Positions 33,722 to 45,800 of a stretch of 64,000 nucleotides of DNA are shown here, piece after piece. The DNA lies in NCBI RefSeq assembly GCF_937616625.2, contig NC_065570.1, positions 39,563,665-39,627,664 on the forward strand, read 5' to 3'. Each line of letters starts with the position of its first letter. The stretch's first letter is position 1. This stretch comes from Mercurialis annua. Lineage: Eukaryota > Streptophyta > Magnoliopsida > Malpighiales > Euphorbiaceae. The notes beneath the pieces are model-generated. The model saw nothing but the letters and a program-made list of their open reading frames with translations, searched no databases and was not told where the DNA came from. The position numbers were made by a program, and so were the translations under genes.

Positions 33722-34038
33722 ATGCATGGCCCTAACTGCCATGCTTGGTTCATAGATGAGCGAGTGTTCCACTGGTGGGTTGGGCCTTGTGAGCATGAGA
33801 TTCCTAGAGCATCGCCTTTTTATATGTTGCGTGGCCGAGATGTTCAGCCTCTTAGCGTTCATCGTGACCAGCAAGGCCATGCCGCTAAAGATCTAGTTTA
33901 TGCGCCTCAGGGGAGCTATATCGATAACCAAGTGAGGTCCCTGCTTCTGGGAAGATTACCCCAGCTTGATGGGGTGGCACATCTGGTGCCTATTATTCCG
34001 GGTGTTCCAGTTGAACGAGCGGCTGTTGAGCCTCAAGT
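33722..34038 (+). pseudogene. Gene-like exon fragment, unrecognised product
   Basis: From ATG 33722 an open frame encodes about 105 residues (MHGPNCHAWFIDERVFHWWV onward, with PRASPFYMLRGRD and QGSYIDNQVRSLLLGRLPQL). Residue composition is protein-like, not repeat-like. The frame closes just after CAA/GTATGA at about 34038, which resembles a 5' splice site. A pyrimidine-rich CTTTTTCTGTTAG at about 34106 could be the acceptor, with a further open stretch (TPRIALVIKPVAADSSRL) after it. I do not recognise the family. It begins at the D insertion site, so its 5' part may lie left of the D and hAT insertions or be lost. Confidence 0.35.
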
Positions 34039-34484
34039 ATGAAATACTTTCTTGGTCTTTCATCCCTATGGCATGCTTCATTTCCTTCTAACCTTTTTCT
34101 GTTAGGTTCCTACTTAGGGACAGCTTAGACGTGGATCCCTGTGCGCGATTGGCGATCCCTGAGACTCCTAGAATAGCTTTGGTCATTAAGCCGGTAGCCG
34201 CTGATTCTTCTAGACTCATTTCGGGTTCAACAAGTCGAGATGTTGTAGAACCATGCTAGTTATTTGATGCTCATGGGCATCAAGCCGCTGGTTCGTAATT
34301 GGGATTTTGGTCTTTGGATAAGACCCTATGTGCTTGTACTTTTCTAGCATTGTGTTTTGAATACCCTTGTTTACAGTGTTGAACTCTATAGTCACTCTGT
34401 ACCCCAGATGTACTGTTTGGGTTTCTACATTTGAAGAAATTGGCCTAATTTTCCATTTTTTGATAGGATTGTCCTTGTCGCCTC

Positions 34485-34890
34485 TAATTCCGGTAGTAGC
34501 GGCCAATGTTTTCTGGTTTTGCTAATAGTGCCTTGATGCCCTTGGAATCTGGTAGGTAGTGGCCCGATGTCCTTTGTATCTGGTAGTGATAGTGGCTTAA
34601 CGCCTCCGGTATCTGGTAGTGGTAGTGGGTTGATGCCCTCGGTATCTGGTAGTGATAGTGGCTTAACGCCTCCGATATCTGGTAGTGGTAGTGGGTCAAT
34701 GCCCCCTCTATTTGGTAGTGGTAGTGGCATGACGCTTCCAGTATCTGATACTGGTAGCGGCTTGATGGCCCCAACATCTGGTAGTTGTGGCTTAATGCCC
34801 CATGATTCTAGTTGGTAATGGTTTGACACCTTCTGATTCTGGTAGATGATGGTTTCACTCCTTCTGATTCTGGTAGGTAATGGCTTGACG
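34485..34890 (+). repeat. 33-bp minisatellite
   Basis: About ten units. The best are in 34582-34760, of the form GGTAGTGATAGTGGCTTAAC GCCTCCGGTATCT. The 11-residue period makes GSDSGLTPPVS-like repeats on plus and PLPLPDTGGVK-like repeats on minus. Several frames are open because the unit is a multiple of three, so I do not call a gene. Confidence 0.9.
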
Positions 34891-35056
34891 CCTCTGTTTT
34901 ATGTTTGCCCTCACTTAAGCATGCAACTTTTTGGATGGTGAACTAGATGGTTTGATGAAGATACTGGTGGTACCTGCTTAACTGCTCTGGTTTTGACCTT
35001 GCGGGACCGGTCCAATCTTGTTTTTTCAAAAAAAAGTGTGCGCACACTTAGCAATT

Positions 35057-36003
35057 GAACAAAGGTCACTTTACCCCCTCAACTTGGCACAAAGTATCAA
35101 AAACGTCTAAATTGAGAAAACCGGATCACTTTTACCTTGAACTTTTCAAAACCTGTACAAAGAGACCCTTATGCTGATGTGGCACCTTAATTGGAGAGTG
35201 GCTTACTAATTAATTAAAAATTAGTATAATTAATCATATTTAAATACTAATTAATTATAATTTAAGCCTAATTAATTCAAGGGCCTTTTTAGACATTTTT
35301 CAAAAAACAATTCAAATTTTTTTCTCAATTTTCGGCGAGGAGGAACTCTCCCTGCCGGAAAAAGGAAGCTGCTGCTCCTGAGGAGCGGAAAAAGAGAGCT
35401 GCTGCTGGTCTGTTTCCCAGAGAACAAACCCATCGTCTGTTCTCCAAAGAACAGACGAACGGTTGTTCTTCAGAGAACAGACGGCGGGTCTATTCTTTGA
35501 AGAACAGATCCGTCGTCTGTTCTCTGAAGAACAGACCCAGATCTGTTCTTCTTCAAGAACAGACCCACGAGTCCGTTCTTGAGGACCCATGGGTCCATAA
35601 AAAAGTATAATTTTTTTTTAATTTTTTTTTGTTAAAAATTTAAAAAATTTTAATGTTTTTATTAAAAAAATTAATTTGGAGATTAATTTGTTATATATAT
35701 AAAATTTGGGGGGTTAATTTGTTATATAAAATTTTAAACTAAAAGGATTAAATTTTTTTTTAATTATTAGGAGTTAATTTAAAGTGTTATGAAAAAATTA
35801 GAATCATTTTAAGCTCTTGCCATTCAAAACCACCTAGGATAAAAGAAATCCGGAGAGTGTGTCCCATTCTCTTAAGTGAGAGTGAGAAGGGGTATTTTTG
35901 TACCAAATTTGACAAGTTCAGGGTAAAAGTGATCCCGTTTTGCTAATTTTGATGTTTTTGATACTTTTTCCCAAGTTCAGAAGGTAAGGTGATCCTTCGT
36001 TCC
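35057..36003. mobile_element. MULE-like non-autonomous element with palindromic core
   Basis: Inverted ends of about 110 bp start GAACAAAGGTCACTTTACC on the left and GAACGAAGGATCACCTTACC on the right. AGTATCAAAAACRTC and GATCACTTTTACC are shared by both arms. Flanks TTAGCAATT and TTGACGAATT look like a decayed 9-10 bp duplication. No transposase. The core (about 35328-35600) is an array of GAACAGAC and GAGGAACTC palindromic words between A/T-rich arms. Confidence 0.7.
35328..35600. repeat. Palindrome array (GTTCTC-GAAGAACAGAC words)
   Basis: About nine GTTCT..AGAACAGA-type words with variable spacing (for example CTGTTCTCTGAAGAACAGAC), flanked by GAGGAACTCTCC and GACCCATGGGTCC palindromes. 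Confidence 0.85.
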
Positions 36004-36452
36004 TTGACGAATTATACAGCGCACAGCTGGAAAGCGCAAAGAATTTTTTAATATGCATTTTTTGATATTTTTTGTTCAATTGTCTCAAGGATTACGATTT
36101 TAAATTTATGTTCATATGTCCATCCTTTTTAAAAACATGTGCTGGTCAATAATCATAACATGCATGCATGATAAAAGAACTATTTTATTGGTTCCTTGAA
36201 TAAATGGTACAATTAAGATACTTTATGTTTCAAGCTATCATCCTCTCTCGTCAACTAGTCCTTGCGGATTTTCTTAATTGACAATTTACCTCTCTCTCAA
36301 CTTCTATTTTGCACGATCTCTTAGTAGGTTAATGAATAATCTATATGAGGGCTTCTTAGAGATCTCTTCCTCTCACTATTTAGATTATCATACTCTAGGA
36401 TAAGTGTATGGGAACTTGATGTGTGCTGGACTTTATGGTTGGTGGGGAAGCT
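36004..36452. other. AT-rich sequence without recognised features
   Basis: No frame, LTR end or tandem repeat seen. It is the left flank of element E and appears continuous with 55598 onward. Confidence 0.5.
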
Positions 36453-36920
36453 CTCTCTTGTAATACGCCGTGTTTTTCCGGCTTGTTCCGATGTGTTTTG
36501 GGTTGATTTTGGTGGTTTGGTTCTTTGAAACGTTCGTTTGGTGTGCATAACCATTGTATTGATGTTAGATCTTGTTTTCGACTTGATTTAAGATTGTTTC
36601 AGTTTGGTTTTTGCATTGTGACACCTGAATTGAGCCTTATTTTGTATCTTGTATGTTTCACATGTTTCGTGCGGGTATTAGATGTTGATTTGATTCGTTT
36701 CCGGTTAATTATAGTAGATGTGTTTGTGCAATTTTCAAATTTGTCATGCTTTAGTAAAACGTCCATATCTCCCGTTTGCACCGTCGAATCGGGTCACCGT
36801 TCGGATATGTTGTTCCTTAGAGGATTTTCTAAAATCTGGTAGGTTAAGATCGGTTTTGGATGTCGCGGGAGTGACCTACATGTCGCGGGCGCGACTCGGG
36901 CGCTGCTATGTTTTGCGAAG

Positions 36921-36930
36921 TCTATAAATA
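36921..36930 (+). promoter_or_regulatory. TATA box of E 5' LTR
   Basis: TCTATAAATA, same as in A; the 3' LTR copy is at about 43795. Confidence 0.75.
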
Positions 36931-37195
36931 GACCCCTTACTCGACCTAGCCCGCCTCCTTTCGACTCCTAAATCCAAAACACGATTCGATTCACTAAAAA
37001 TTCTATGTTTCTTCATTCTAACTAGTCTTGGTGTGATTCTATTCGATTAGATAGTATTTTATATTCGATTCGGAAGATTTATGAAATTTCTACGTTCGTG
37101 TTCTTCGCGAGTGCTTGGTTATTCGAATTGGTTTTGGTCCATACCTATTGTCTCTGAGTCTTTGCTCTTCTTATCATCTCAAATAATATTCTTAG

Positions 37196-38819
37196 GTAAT
37201 CTCTACGCTCTCATTGATTGTTGGTTTCAATTTTGGCCTTCAATATGTGTAGGAATCACTTTTATGGTTTTTGATGCTTTGATTGTTGCTATTGATTGTT
37301 GATTGTTTAGAAACTGATCTATATGATTAAGATAATGATTTTGATATGTATAATCTGATCTTAATTGATTTGAAAATGAAATCGGGTAATTAAACAACAA
37401 TTTGGCGAATTATAGATTTATACCAAAATGATTCTTTTAGCGATTGATTCGAATGATTGAATCTAAATTATTTAAGTTGTTATGAGTTTATACATCTATT
37501 GCTACTGATTTAAAGAGTTTTTTTTAAAAGGAGACTTTAAATTGAATTGACATTTGAAATCTATACGATTTGCGAAATTGACGAATTTAAGGAAATTGAG
37601 CGCAACGATTGCAAAATGGTTTTCAAATGCTATACCTACTGATCTTATATTTTCTATATGATATTTTAATGTTTTTAGATCAGTAGTAATATACTTTGGT
37701 TTGGCGATTGTTGGTTTTGAAATGTTTGGCTAGTTAGGCAATTTTCGGGAAAAATGTCAAATTTGATAATTTGAGTGCTTTGGCTTAATTTTGGATTTGA
37801 TCTTAAATTGTTTTAATTGTTATATTAGATATACCTACTAATCTATATAAGTTTTTTACATTGGGTGATGTTTAAGTTGTGCGTTTCGGTTAATTGCCGC
37901 AACGAACTAGTTTTCTTTTAAGTGAGTTTTTAAGCTAAATTTGAGTTCCCTTATTTCTAAAATGGTAAATTTGGTTTATTAAAGTATTTCCGGATATAAA
38001 TGAATTGTTTTATTTTGGTTGGATGTTTTGGATCAGGTTAGACTTGTGTCGCCTGACATGTGAGGTCGAGGTTGATAATTATGGTATGTTGCTGACTCAC
38101 TACTTTGGGATTTTAATCATTGATTTACATTATATTTAAGTTATTGAAATGATTTCCGTATAACATTTAAAGATGGGAGCTCAATTTGGTTTGGTATTCG
38201 TATGACTTTGATTATGCTATGATTAATTGTTAGTCTACTTTGATTATGGTTGATTTATTGGTTTGTAGTAATCCTACATTTTGTCTATTATTCTTAGAGT
38301 TAGGGGTTGAATTGATTTTAACTTATGCTTTATTTCTTAGACCCGTCGAATGCTCGTGCTTTGGAGTCAAACTAGGTTTAGTTGCTTGCCTGGTTTCACA
38401 TGGATTTGCAAGCAGCGAGTTTGTAGTGCTATTTACCGCTTTATTAAGTAAATTGCTTATTTTATTCTATAAAGGTTTTTGAACTGGTTTTCGAATAATT
38501 ATGGATCTGGATTGGAACGAGTTACTCGATGGGCATCATCGAGACTGTGTGCACTGGTTACATATATATCAGCAGATTATTATTTTCTGGCCTACTTTGG
38601 TTACGACAAAGTTATCTCTGGCCTACTTTGAGATTCGACGAGGATTTGATCCCGTTTACTTTCGGTGATACTTTGGGTTTCATTTAAATACTGTTTCCAC
38701 AATTTTATATATATTAGAATGAAAGGACTTAAGGTTTTAAAGGTTTCCACTTAATAAATGTAAATAGTATTATGAACTCATCTCAATATATCTGACCCCG
38801 TTGTTTTTCCCATTTCCAG
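37196..38819 (+). other. Candidate LTR intron, element E
   Basis: Donor TCTTAG/GTAATC; acceptor TATCTGACCCCGTTGTTTTT CCCATTTCCAG. The acceptor pyrimidine tract is the strongest in the window. Confidence 0.5.
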
Positions 38820-39245
38820 GTTATGATTTTTGAGAGTGTTGGTGACCTCCATCTTTGTTGCTTTTCCTCGGAGGTTTACATCTTTGTGACCTCCATCTTT
38901 TTAGACCGCAGTAGTACTAATATGTCTTTATCTTTTTTTGATTGTTGTTGCCAGATCGGCTTGACTGTTGCTATGCACATTTGTATGTATTACTTTGGAT
39001 ATTGGAATTATATATATAAGCATGTTATTGGAGTCTCGGATTTATGCCGAGCATTTTGTTTATTTATTGTTATATAAACTGCTAGACTTAGGTTGTAGTC
39101 TCGGTTGCGTCCAAGCGTTGGTTTCTTTGCACGTTTTATATGTTTGTATGTTTATCCGCGAGGTTAGCTACGGGTTTCGGTACTATCATACCCATACCCT
39201 AGCGCCGGTCACGATCACTGAAATTGGTTCGTTAGTTTAGAAAGT

Positions 39246-39257
39246 TGGTATCAGAGC
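39246..39257 (+). promoter_or_regulatory. Element E primer-binding site
   Basis: TGGTATCAGAGC, perfect initiator tRNA-Met complement. Confidence 0.93.
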
Positions 39258-42200
39258 TTTGGTTTTAAACCAAGGCCATTTTTGCATGTTATGTGTTTAT
39301 TGTTTTATGGCATGTTAAGTTGTTGTTGTGTCATAGGGACTACTGTGTAATTAGGATCCGGGTCTTGTCTTTAGAAATGTCATCTTTTGATTATAAAACC
39401 TTCTACCTTTACTGATAGGAATGTTATAGCGTCGGTCTTATGTTTTACTAATGCTTTAATTTGGTATGATTATCATTTACTTTAGGTGATGTTTTGTTGG
39501 CTGTTGTGCCTTATATGGTATTTAATTTGGGTGATGTTTTGTTGGTTGTTGTGCCTTATATGGTGTTTACTTCGAGTGATGTTATATTGGCTGTTGTGCC
39601 TTATATAATGTTTACCTTGGATGATTACTTATTGGCTTTTATGCTTTGGATGATTTCGGTTATTATTGGATTGCTTTTGCCTTATTGGTGAGTATAATTT
39701 AGTTTTGTCTGTCTTTGTTGGTTGCTATATATGTTGGCATATAGTATGATACGTTAGGCTTCGCCTTGTGTTGCATTTAAAGGATTTTTGTGTTAAATCT
39801 TTAAGCATGTTTTATGGCTACACGTTGTTTGGTCACACATTGGTTTTATGGTTTTATTGAGAAAATTAATTTGATTTGTTTTGTGTTTTGACACGAGGGA
39901 AGAGAAGTCTTGTTTTAATACAAAAAGAAATGTGATTTTTGGTTGCTGTAATAGTAAAAGGAATTTCACGTATTTCGGAATCTTGCATTTGGCTTGGTGT
40001 TGATAAAAGATTATTTTTAAAATAATAGGATTTACGATATATGTCACGTCTTGAGGATTTAATATTTATATTGTTAATTTTTTACCATGTTGTGGTATGT
40101 CGACCTTTGATGTGTCATTAGTCATATATTTTGGTAAGTTATGTTTGGCTGGAGTACGTGCCTGCAAAATGGTTGTTTGCGGTTAAAGTCCTTCTCACTT
40201 GAATATTTGAATTGATGTTTTATGTTTGAGTTATTCTGAGCTCTTATTTTTAAAGATTGAGATTTTACTTAGCTGCATTTTTTCCGATTTATAAATGTTT
40301 TGAATACGTTTTATAAATGGTTATTATGGGTGTGACTTGGTCACTGATATTGGGAGTTGAGTTTGAAAATTGTAATAATTAGGATAACTCGATGATTTTA
40401 TGGATTTAGATGTTTTTGGAAATATAACCATTTTTTAATTATAGAAAGTTCTCCAAAAAAGTGATTTTAAAACCGTGGAGCTCGACTAGAACTTGAAAGC
40501 TATTGTGAACTGATTTATGTTTGAAAAGAGTTTTTGATGCGTACCTTTTGATCGATGCCATACCAAATGTTGATTTTATTACAATGATTTTGAGTGTGCT
40601 ATAACATGTTATGTTTTGAGATTTGAGATATCATTAGGTTATATGGTTTTGTACGCTATTACGGTATATATATATATATAATGACCAAATAGGATGTTGC
40701 ATGCTCGTTTCTTTTGATGGCATGTTAGTTGCCTACCATGTTTATGATTTGTTCTATGGAAATATCTTTGAGTTTATAGCGATTAATGGCATGCTTGGAT
40801 GGTTTGTGGTTTGTAGAATTCGTAATCTTTTGGTATCGACTTGCGTCGTACGCCTCGTATGTTGGTTGATTTATGTTGGTTGAGTTTGTTTTGTTTCATC
40901 TTGCGGAGTAGCACGTGCAGTAATTTCTTTCATGCGTTCTTTTGGTTTAACCTTGATGTTTGATTTGTGAGTCGAACCTTCGTTTGGATCCTGTATTTCT
41001 TTCGTTTCGGTTTCAGGTTATGCTGAGTTTAGTGTATTGTTTCGTGGGTCGAGATCTTTGGGTTTCGATATTGAGTAAGATGAAGAAAGTGTTTTTTTAG
41101 AACGGTTTGGTGGTTTCTGATTATCCTGGAAAAGGATATTGGAAATTATAACCTGAGAAGATAGGTCAGTGTATTAATACACTAGTGTTTTCATCAAGAT
41201 GAAGGATGTGATATGGGAACTGGTGGTAAGTTTTGGAAAATCGTGTGTGATGTATTGTTTTCCTTTAGTTTAGTTTCGGCTTGGTTGGAGTCTAGTTGGA
41301 CACTATTTGTGCATATGAATTTTAATGGAGTTATCGGGTTATAATGTTATATTAGTATTATAAGATTTTGACAGATTGCAAGTATGGAGTTTGAGAAATA
41401 TTTTGAGGCTGTCGAGTGCACATCTCATAGAGGGTAATGTCTAGCAAATGTTTTATCGAGGAATTTATTTTAAATGTTGATTTGTTAAAGTATTTGAAAT
41501 GTTTTATCACATAATTGTTCCCAGACATATCATGAACATGCATTTTAAATGTCACGAATAGGTTTTCATTGAGCTCTAAGTATGTTCATTAAATAAAAGA
41601 CAATTTAACAATTGATACATGCATAATAGTACATGCATCATGTGCATGGAAATGATTAAAGTTGGATGCAACTCTTTGGGGATGAGAGATGTCATCACCC
41701 TGATGCACAATTATATAAAAAGGAATGTTACAGATAAAGTGTTTTTGAAAAAAAAAATTATATTTTGAAACGAACTCGCGAGTCACATTGTGATAAATTT
41801 ATTTATAAAGTTGATGGATATAAAATGGTTTTGAAATTTTTACCGAAAGGTAGCTAGACAAATACTTTGTGATGAGAGTGGTGAATTAGCACAATTGCGT
41901 TGCAATGGTCATTTTTATGTTATTTGAATAACTGTGTTTCATAGGAATTAGTATTGGATATAAGGTTGCATTCGAGTTATTGTTGCTGTAAGTGTGATGT
42001 GATTTTGAGGTCGGATGGAAAAGCTTACGTGTTAGCTTCCGATTTATGATTTGAGGGTTGTTGGATTAAGGAATTTGGTTATGCTCTACGTGTGTGTATA
42101 TGCTGTGATTTAAAAGAAGTTTGTTTTTACATATTCGATTTTGATTAAATGTTTCGATATACTCGTATTAAAATATTGTGTGAACAAAGAGATTTTCTTT

Positions 42201-43094
42201 ACAAAAATATTTCCATTTTGACTAAAGGATAAGTTTCAAGCATTGAATTAAAGAGAAATATAATCTTGTTAGTTGAAAGATTTTACAGATTTGCAAACTT
42301 ATTTGAAAGTAAGGTGTAATTGCGAATTCAAAAATACGAACGTTTTGACAATTTAAATGTGTGTTTAAAACAGGAGGTTTTCGAAAGGTAAAAGCATTTT
42401 GGTTTTGTATATAAAGAGAGGTATAAGATGTTAACGTCTTTAAAAGAGAAGTGGAAAATATAAATATAATGTTATGTGCTTTTGATATTTTGTTTTCGCA
42501 TAAGTTTGACTTGAGCATAACGAATGACCCGATTACTAGTGAATTTAATCTAGGTGATCTCTTGTTTGCAAGGTTATAGTTATATTTGGTATAATGATTT
42601 TGAGAATTTCAGTTTGTTTTGGATATATGAGTTAGCTGATTTGAGGATCAAGCATCGCGATTAATAGGTTTCGCCAAGGGTTGATTGGTCGATTTTGTTA
42701 ATTGATGATGTTATTGTGAAATGTTTGGATATTGTTTTGATTTGTTGTTGAACATCTTGTGTGTGCGACATGATATTAAGTTTGTGTAATATAAGTGGGA
42801 TGTGGTCAATGTTTGGTTACCTTAGGTAGTTGTGGGCTTTATACTTTCGAAGGATTGGAAGAGTCTTTTCTGGATGATTTTGTTGTTTAACAATTTGGAA
42901 ATTTTTTTTATCATGAGTTAAATTGGTGTACCCTTGGAGTGTTGTTCAGTAATCTCATGATTCTTGATTCGTTAAGGTTGTTCGTCTTGTGGAGAGTCAT
43001 ATGTAGTTGATATATTATACTAGATCGTTCGTTTGTTATATCGGATTTATTTAAATGTTTTGATAGTGGCAAGGGATGCATGATCTTTATCACT

Positions 43095-43204
43095 TGGGAT
43101 TTCAAGGTATTCATGTGGTTTCAGTTGGGTTGGTCACTCGGTTGAGGAGTGCACTTGGGAGACAGAGCTCGTTATGCAAATTGTTATATTTTATTTCCTT
43201 GAGA
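43095..43204 (+). pseudogene. Chromodomain tail relic in element E
   Basis: Bases around 43139-43204 encode VEECTWETELVMQIVIFYFL then TGA, matching the A tail VDECTWNMESDM...PFLFP plus stop. This is the only polyprotein remnant in E. Confidence 0.7.
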
Positions 43205-45684
43205 TATGTTGGATTTTATGTTTCTGTGTTTTTACGATTTTTATGTGCGTTGTGTTTTTTTTTATGCTTGGTATAATTGTGTTAAAATCGAGGATGATTT
43301 TGTTTTATGTTGGGGAGAATGTAACACCCCGTTTTTTTCCAGCTTGTTCGGATGAGCTTTCCGATGTGTTTTGGGTTGATCTTGGTGGTTTGGTTCTTTG
43401 AAACCTTAGTTTGGTGTGCATAACCATTGTATTGATGTTAGCTCTTGTTTTTGACTTGATTTCAGATTGGTCCAGTTTGGTTTTTGCATTGTGACACCTT
43501 AATTGAGCCTTGTCTTGTATCTTGTATGTTTCACATGTGTCGTGCGGGTATTCGATGTTGATTTGATTCGTTTTCGGTTAATTATAGTAGATGTGTTTGT
43601 GCACTTTTACAATCTGTCATGCTTTAGTACAACGTCCATATCTTCCAATTTCACCGTCGGATCAGGCCGCCGTTCGGATATATTGTTCCTAAGGGGATTT
43701 GCTAAAATATGGTCGGTTAAGATTGGTTTTGAATGTCGCGGGAGCGACCTACATATTGCGGGCGCGATTCGGGCCTTCCTAGGTTTTGCAAAGTCTATAA
43801 ATAGACCCCCTAACTCGACCTAGTCCGCCTCTTTTCGACTTGTAAATCCTAAAAACGATTTGATACACTGAAAACTCTATAATACTTCATTCTAACTAGT
43901 CCGGGTGTGATTCCATTCGATTAGAACGTGATTTTATATTCGATTCGCGAGATCTATGCAATTTCTACGTTCGTGTTCTTCGCGAGTGCTTGGTTATTCG
44001 AATTGGTTATGGTCCATACCTATTTTCTCCGGGTCTTTGCACTTCTTATCATCTAAATTATATTATTAGGTAATCTCTACGCTATCATTGATTGTTGGTA
44101 TCAACTTTGGCGTTCTTGATGCGTATGAATCACTTTTTAGGGTTTTTAATGCTTTGATTGTTGCTATTGATTGTTGATTGTTTAGCTAGTGATCTATATG
44201 ATTAAGACAATGATTTTAATATGTATAATCTGATCTTAATTGATTTGAAAACGAAATTGGGTAACTAAACAACAATTTGGCGAATTCTAGATTTATACAA
44301 AATTGATTCTTTTAGCGATTGACTCAAATGATTGAATCTGAATAATTTAAGTTGTTATGAGTTTATATATCTATAGCTACTTATTTAAAGAGTCTTTTCT
44401 TTAAAAGGAAACTTTAAATTGAATTGACTTTGAAATCTGTACGATTTGCGAAATTGACGAATTTAAGGAAATTGAGTGCAACGATTGCAAAATTGTTTTC
44501 AAATGCTATACCTACTGATCTTATATATTCTATTTGATATTTTAATGTGTTTAGATCAGTAGTAACATACTTTGGTTCGGCGATTGTTGGTTTTGGATCG
44601 TTGGCTAGTTAGGCAAATTTCGGCAAAATTGCCAAATTTGATTATTTAAGTGTTTTGGCTTAATTTTGGATTTGATCTTAAATTTTTCAATTGTTATATG
44701 AGATATACCTGCTAAGTTGTTTGCATTGGGTGATGTTTAAGTTGTGCGTTTCGGTTAACTGCCGCAACGAACTAGTTTTGCATTTAAGTGAGTTCTTAAG
44801 CTAAATTTGAGTTCCCTTATTTCTAAAATGGTATATTTGGTTTACTAAAGTATTTCCGGATATAAATGAATTGTTTTACTTTGGTTGGATGTTTTAGGTC
44901 GGGTTAGACATGTGTCGCCCTACATGTGAGGTCGAACTTGATAATTATGGTATCTTGCTGACTCATTACTTTGGGATTGTAAACATTGGTTTACATTATA
45001 TTTAAGTTATTAAAATGATTTCCGGATAACGTTTTAAAGATGGAAACTCAATTAGGTTTGCTATTCTAATGACTTTGGTTATGCTATGATTAATTGTTAG
45101 TCTACTGTCACGACCCAATCTCTGGTGCCGAGACCGGCGCTGGGGAATGGGAGTGGTTGCTCCGAAACCTGTAGCAAGCCTAAAAACGTAAATAATTTTT
45201 TGCGAATATAAACGTCATGAATGACATACATAAACATGTGTCATGCTGAAAACACATGTCAGGCATACATATCCTCTGGCAATCTCAAACATCAAAACGC
45301 AGTAAGCGTAAAACATATATACTTTAAAACATAAAGTTATATTTACAGAAAACTATATATTATAGGCTGACTTGCAAAACACTTATCTTCTGCAGCTCTA
45401 GGAGTAAAGTATTGTTTCTTTACATACTTTCAAAAATACAGACTTCTGGAAGTAGGATAGAAGTCCGTTACTTCAAAGCGTCTTAACCTGAAAGAAAGTC
45501 TGTGAGGGGTCAGTATATTGGGATATACTGAGTGAGTTTGCATAGTTACTAATAAACATTTAAAACATAAAATCGATAATGTAAACGATTCGATCAAATA
45601 CAGCCGAGTAACTGATCCAGATGAAACCCTACTCTCCAATTATCTGTCGATATACGATAATACTCAAATTGATCGATCCAATAG

Positions 45685-45800
45685 GTAGGGTCCCGAGATA
45701 ATTCAACCGAGTTCAACCTCTACCGTCTCTTTATCCCATGTTGTGGGTCCCGAGATAGTTCAACCGAGTTAAACCCACTGGATACATGTCCCGAGATAGT
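45685..45800 (-). repeat. Hairpin array with covarying stems (F 3' LTR)
   Basis: Three units share the core CCCGAGATARTTCAACCGAG (plus-strand view). Outer stems: GTAGGGT with ACCTCTAC (one bulge), GTGGGT with ACCCAC (45743-45748/45773-45778), and a weaker ATAC/GTAT. The 5' LTR copy (52951-53050) has lost one unit. Confidence 0.8.

Larger units (their letters stand above)
36458..39241 (+). repeat. Element E 5' LTR (2784 bp)
   Basis: It starts TGTAATACGCC. It holds GTCGCGGGCGCGAC words (36862-36895), TATA box 36921-36930, donor-like CTTAG/GTAATC at 37196, acceptor-like CTGACCCC..CATTTCCAG ending at 38819, and the shared 3' module near 39166-39220. The exact end is blurred by small changes (GTTAGTTTAGA where CGTGACA is expected). 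Confidence 0.85.
39242..43319 (+). other. Element E non-coding interior
   Basis: The first ~400 bases match the A leader, including three copies of GGCTGTTGTGCCTTATATG at about 39496-39610. No gag-pol is detectable. The block at about 41620-41735 is shared with the B interior (5640-5760). The end returns to A-like sequence with a chromodomain relic and purine tract TGGGGAGAA (43311-43319). Confidence 0.75.

Noticed and set aside
34425..34829. Proline/leucine-rich minus-strand frames
   Set aside because: They arise from the 33-bp minisatellite being a multiple of three; several overlapping frames are open at once.
39494..39691. Hydrophobic repeat frame (LAVVPYMVF) as a membrane peptide
   Set aside because: It is a three-copy repeat in the element E leader; A has the same region with the frame not preserved.
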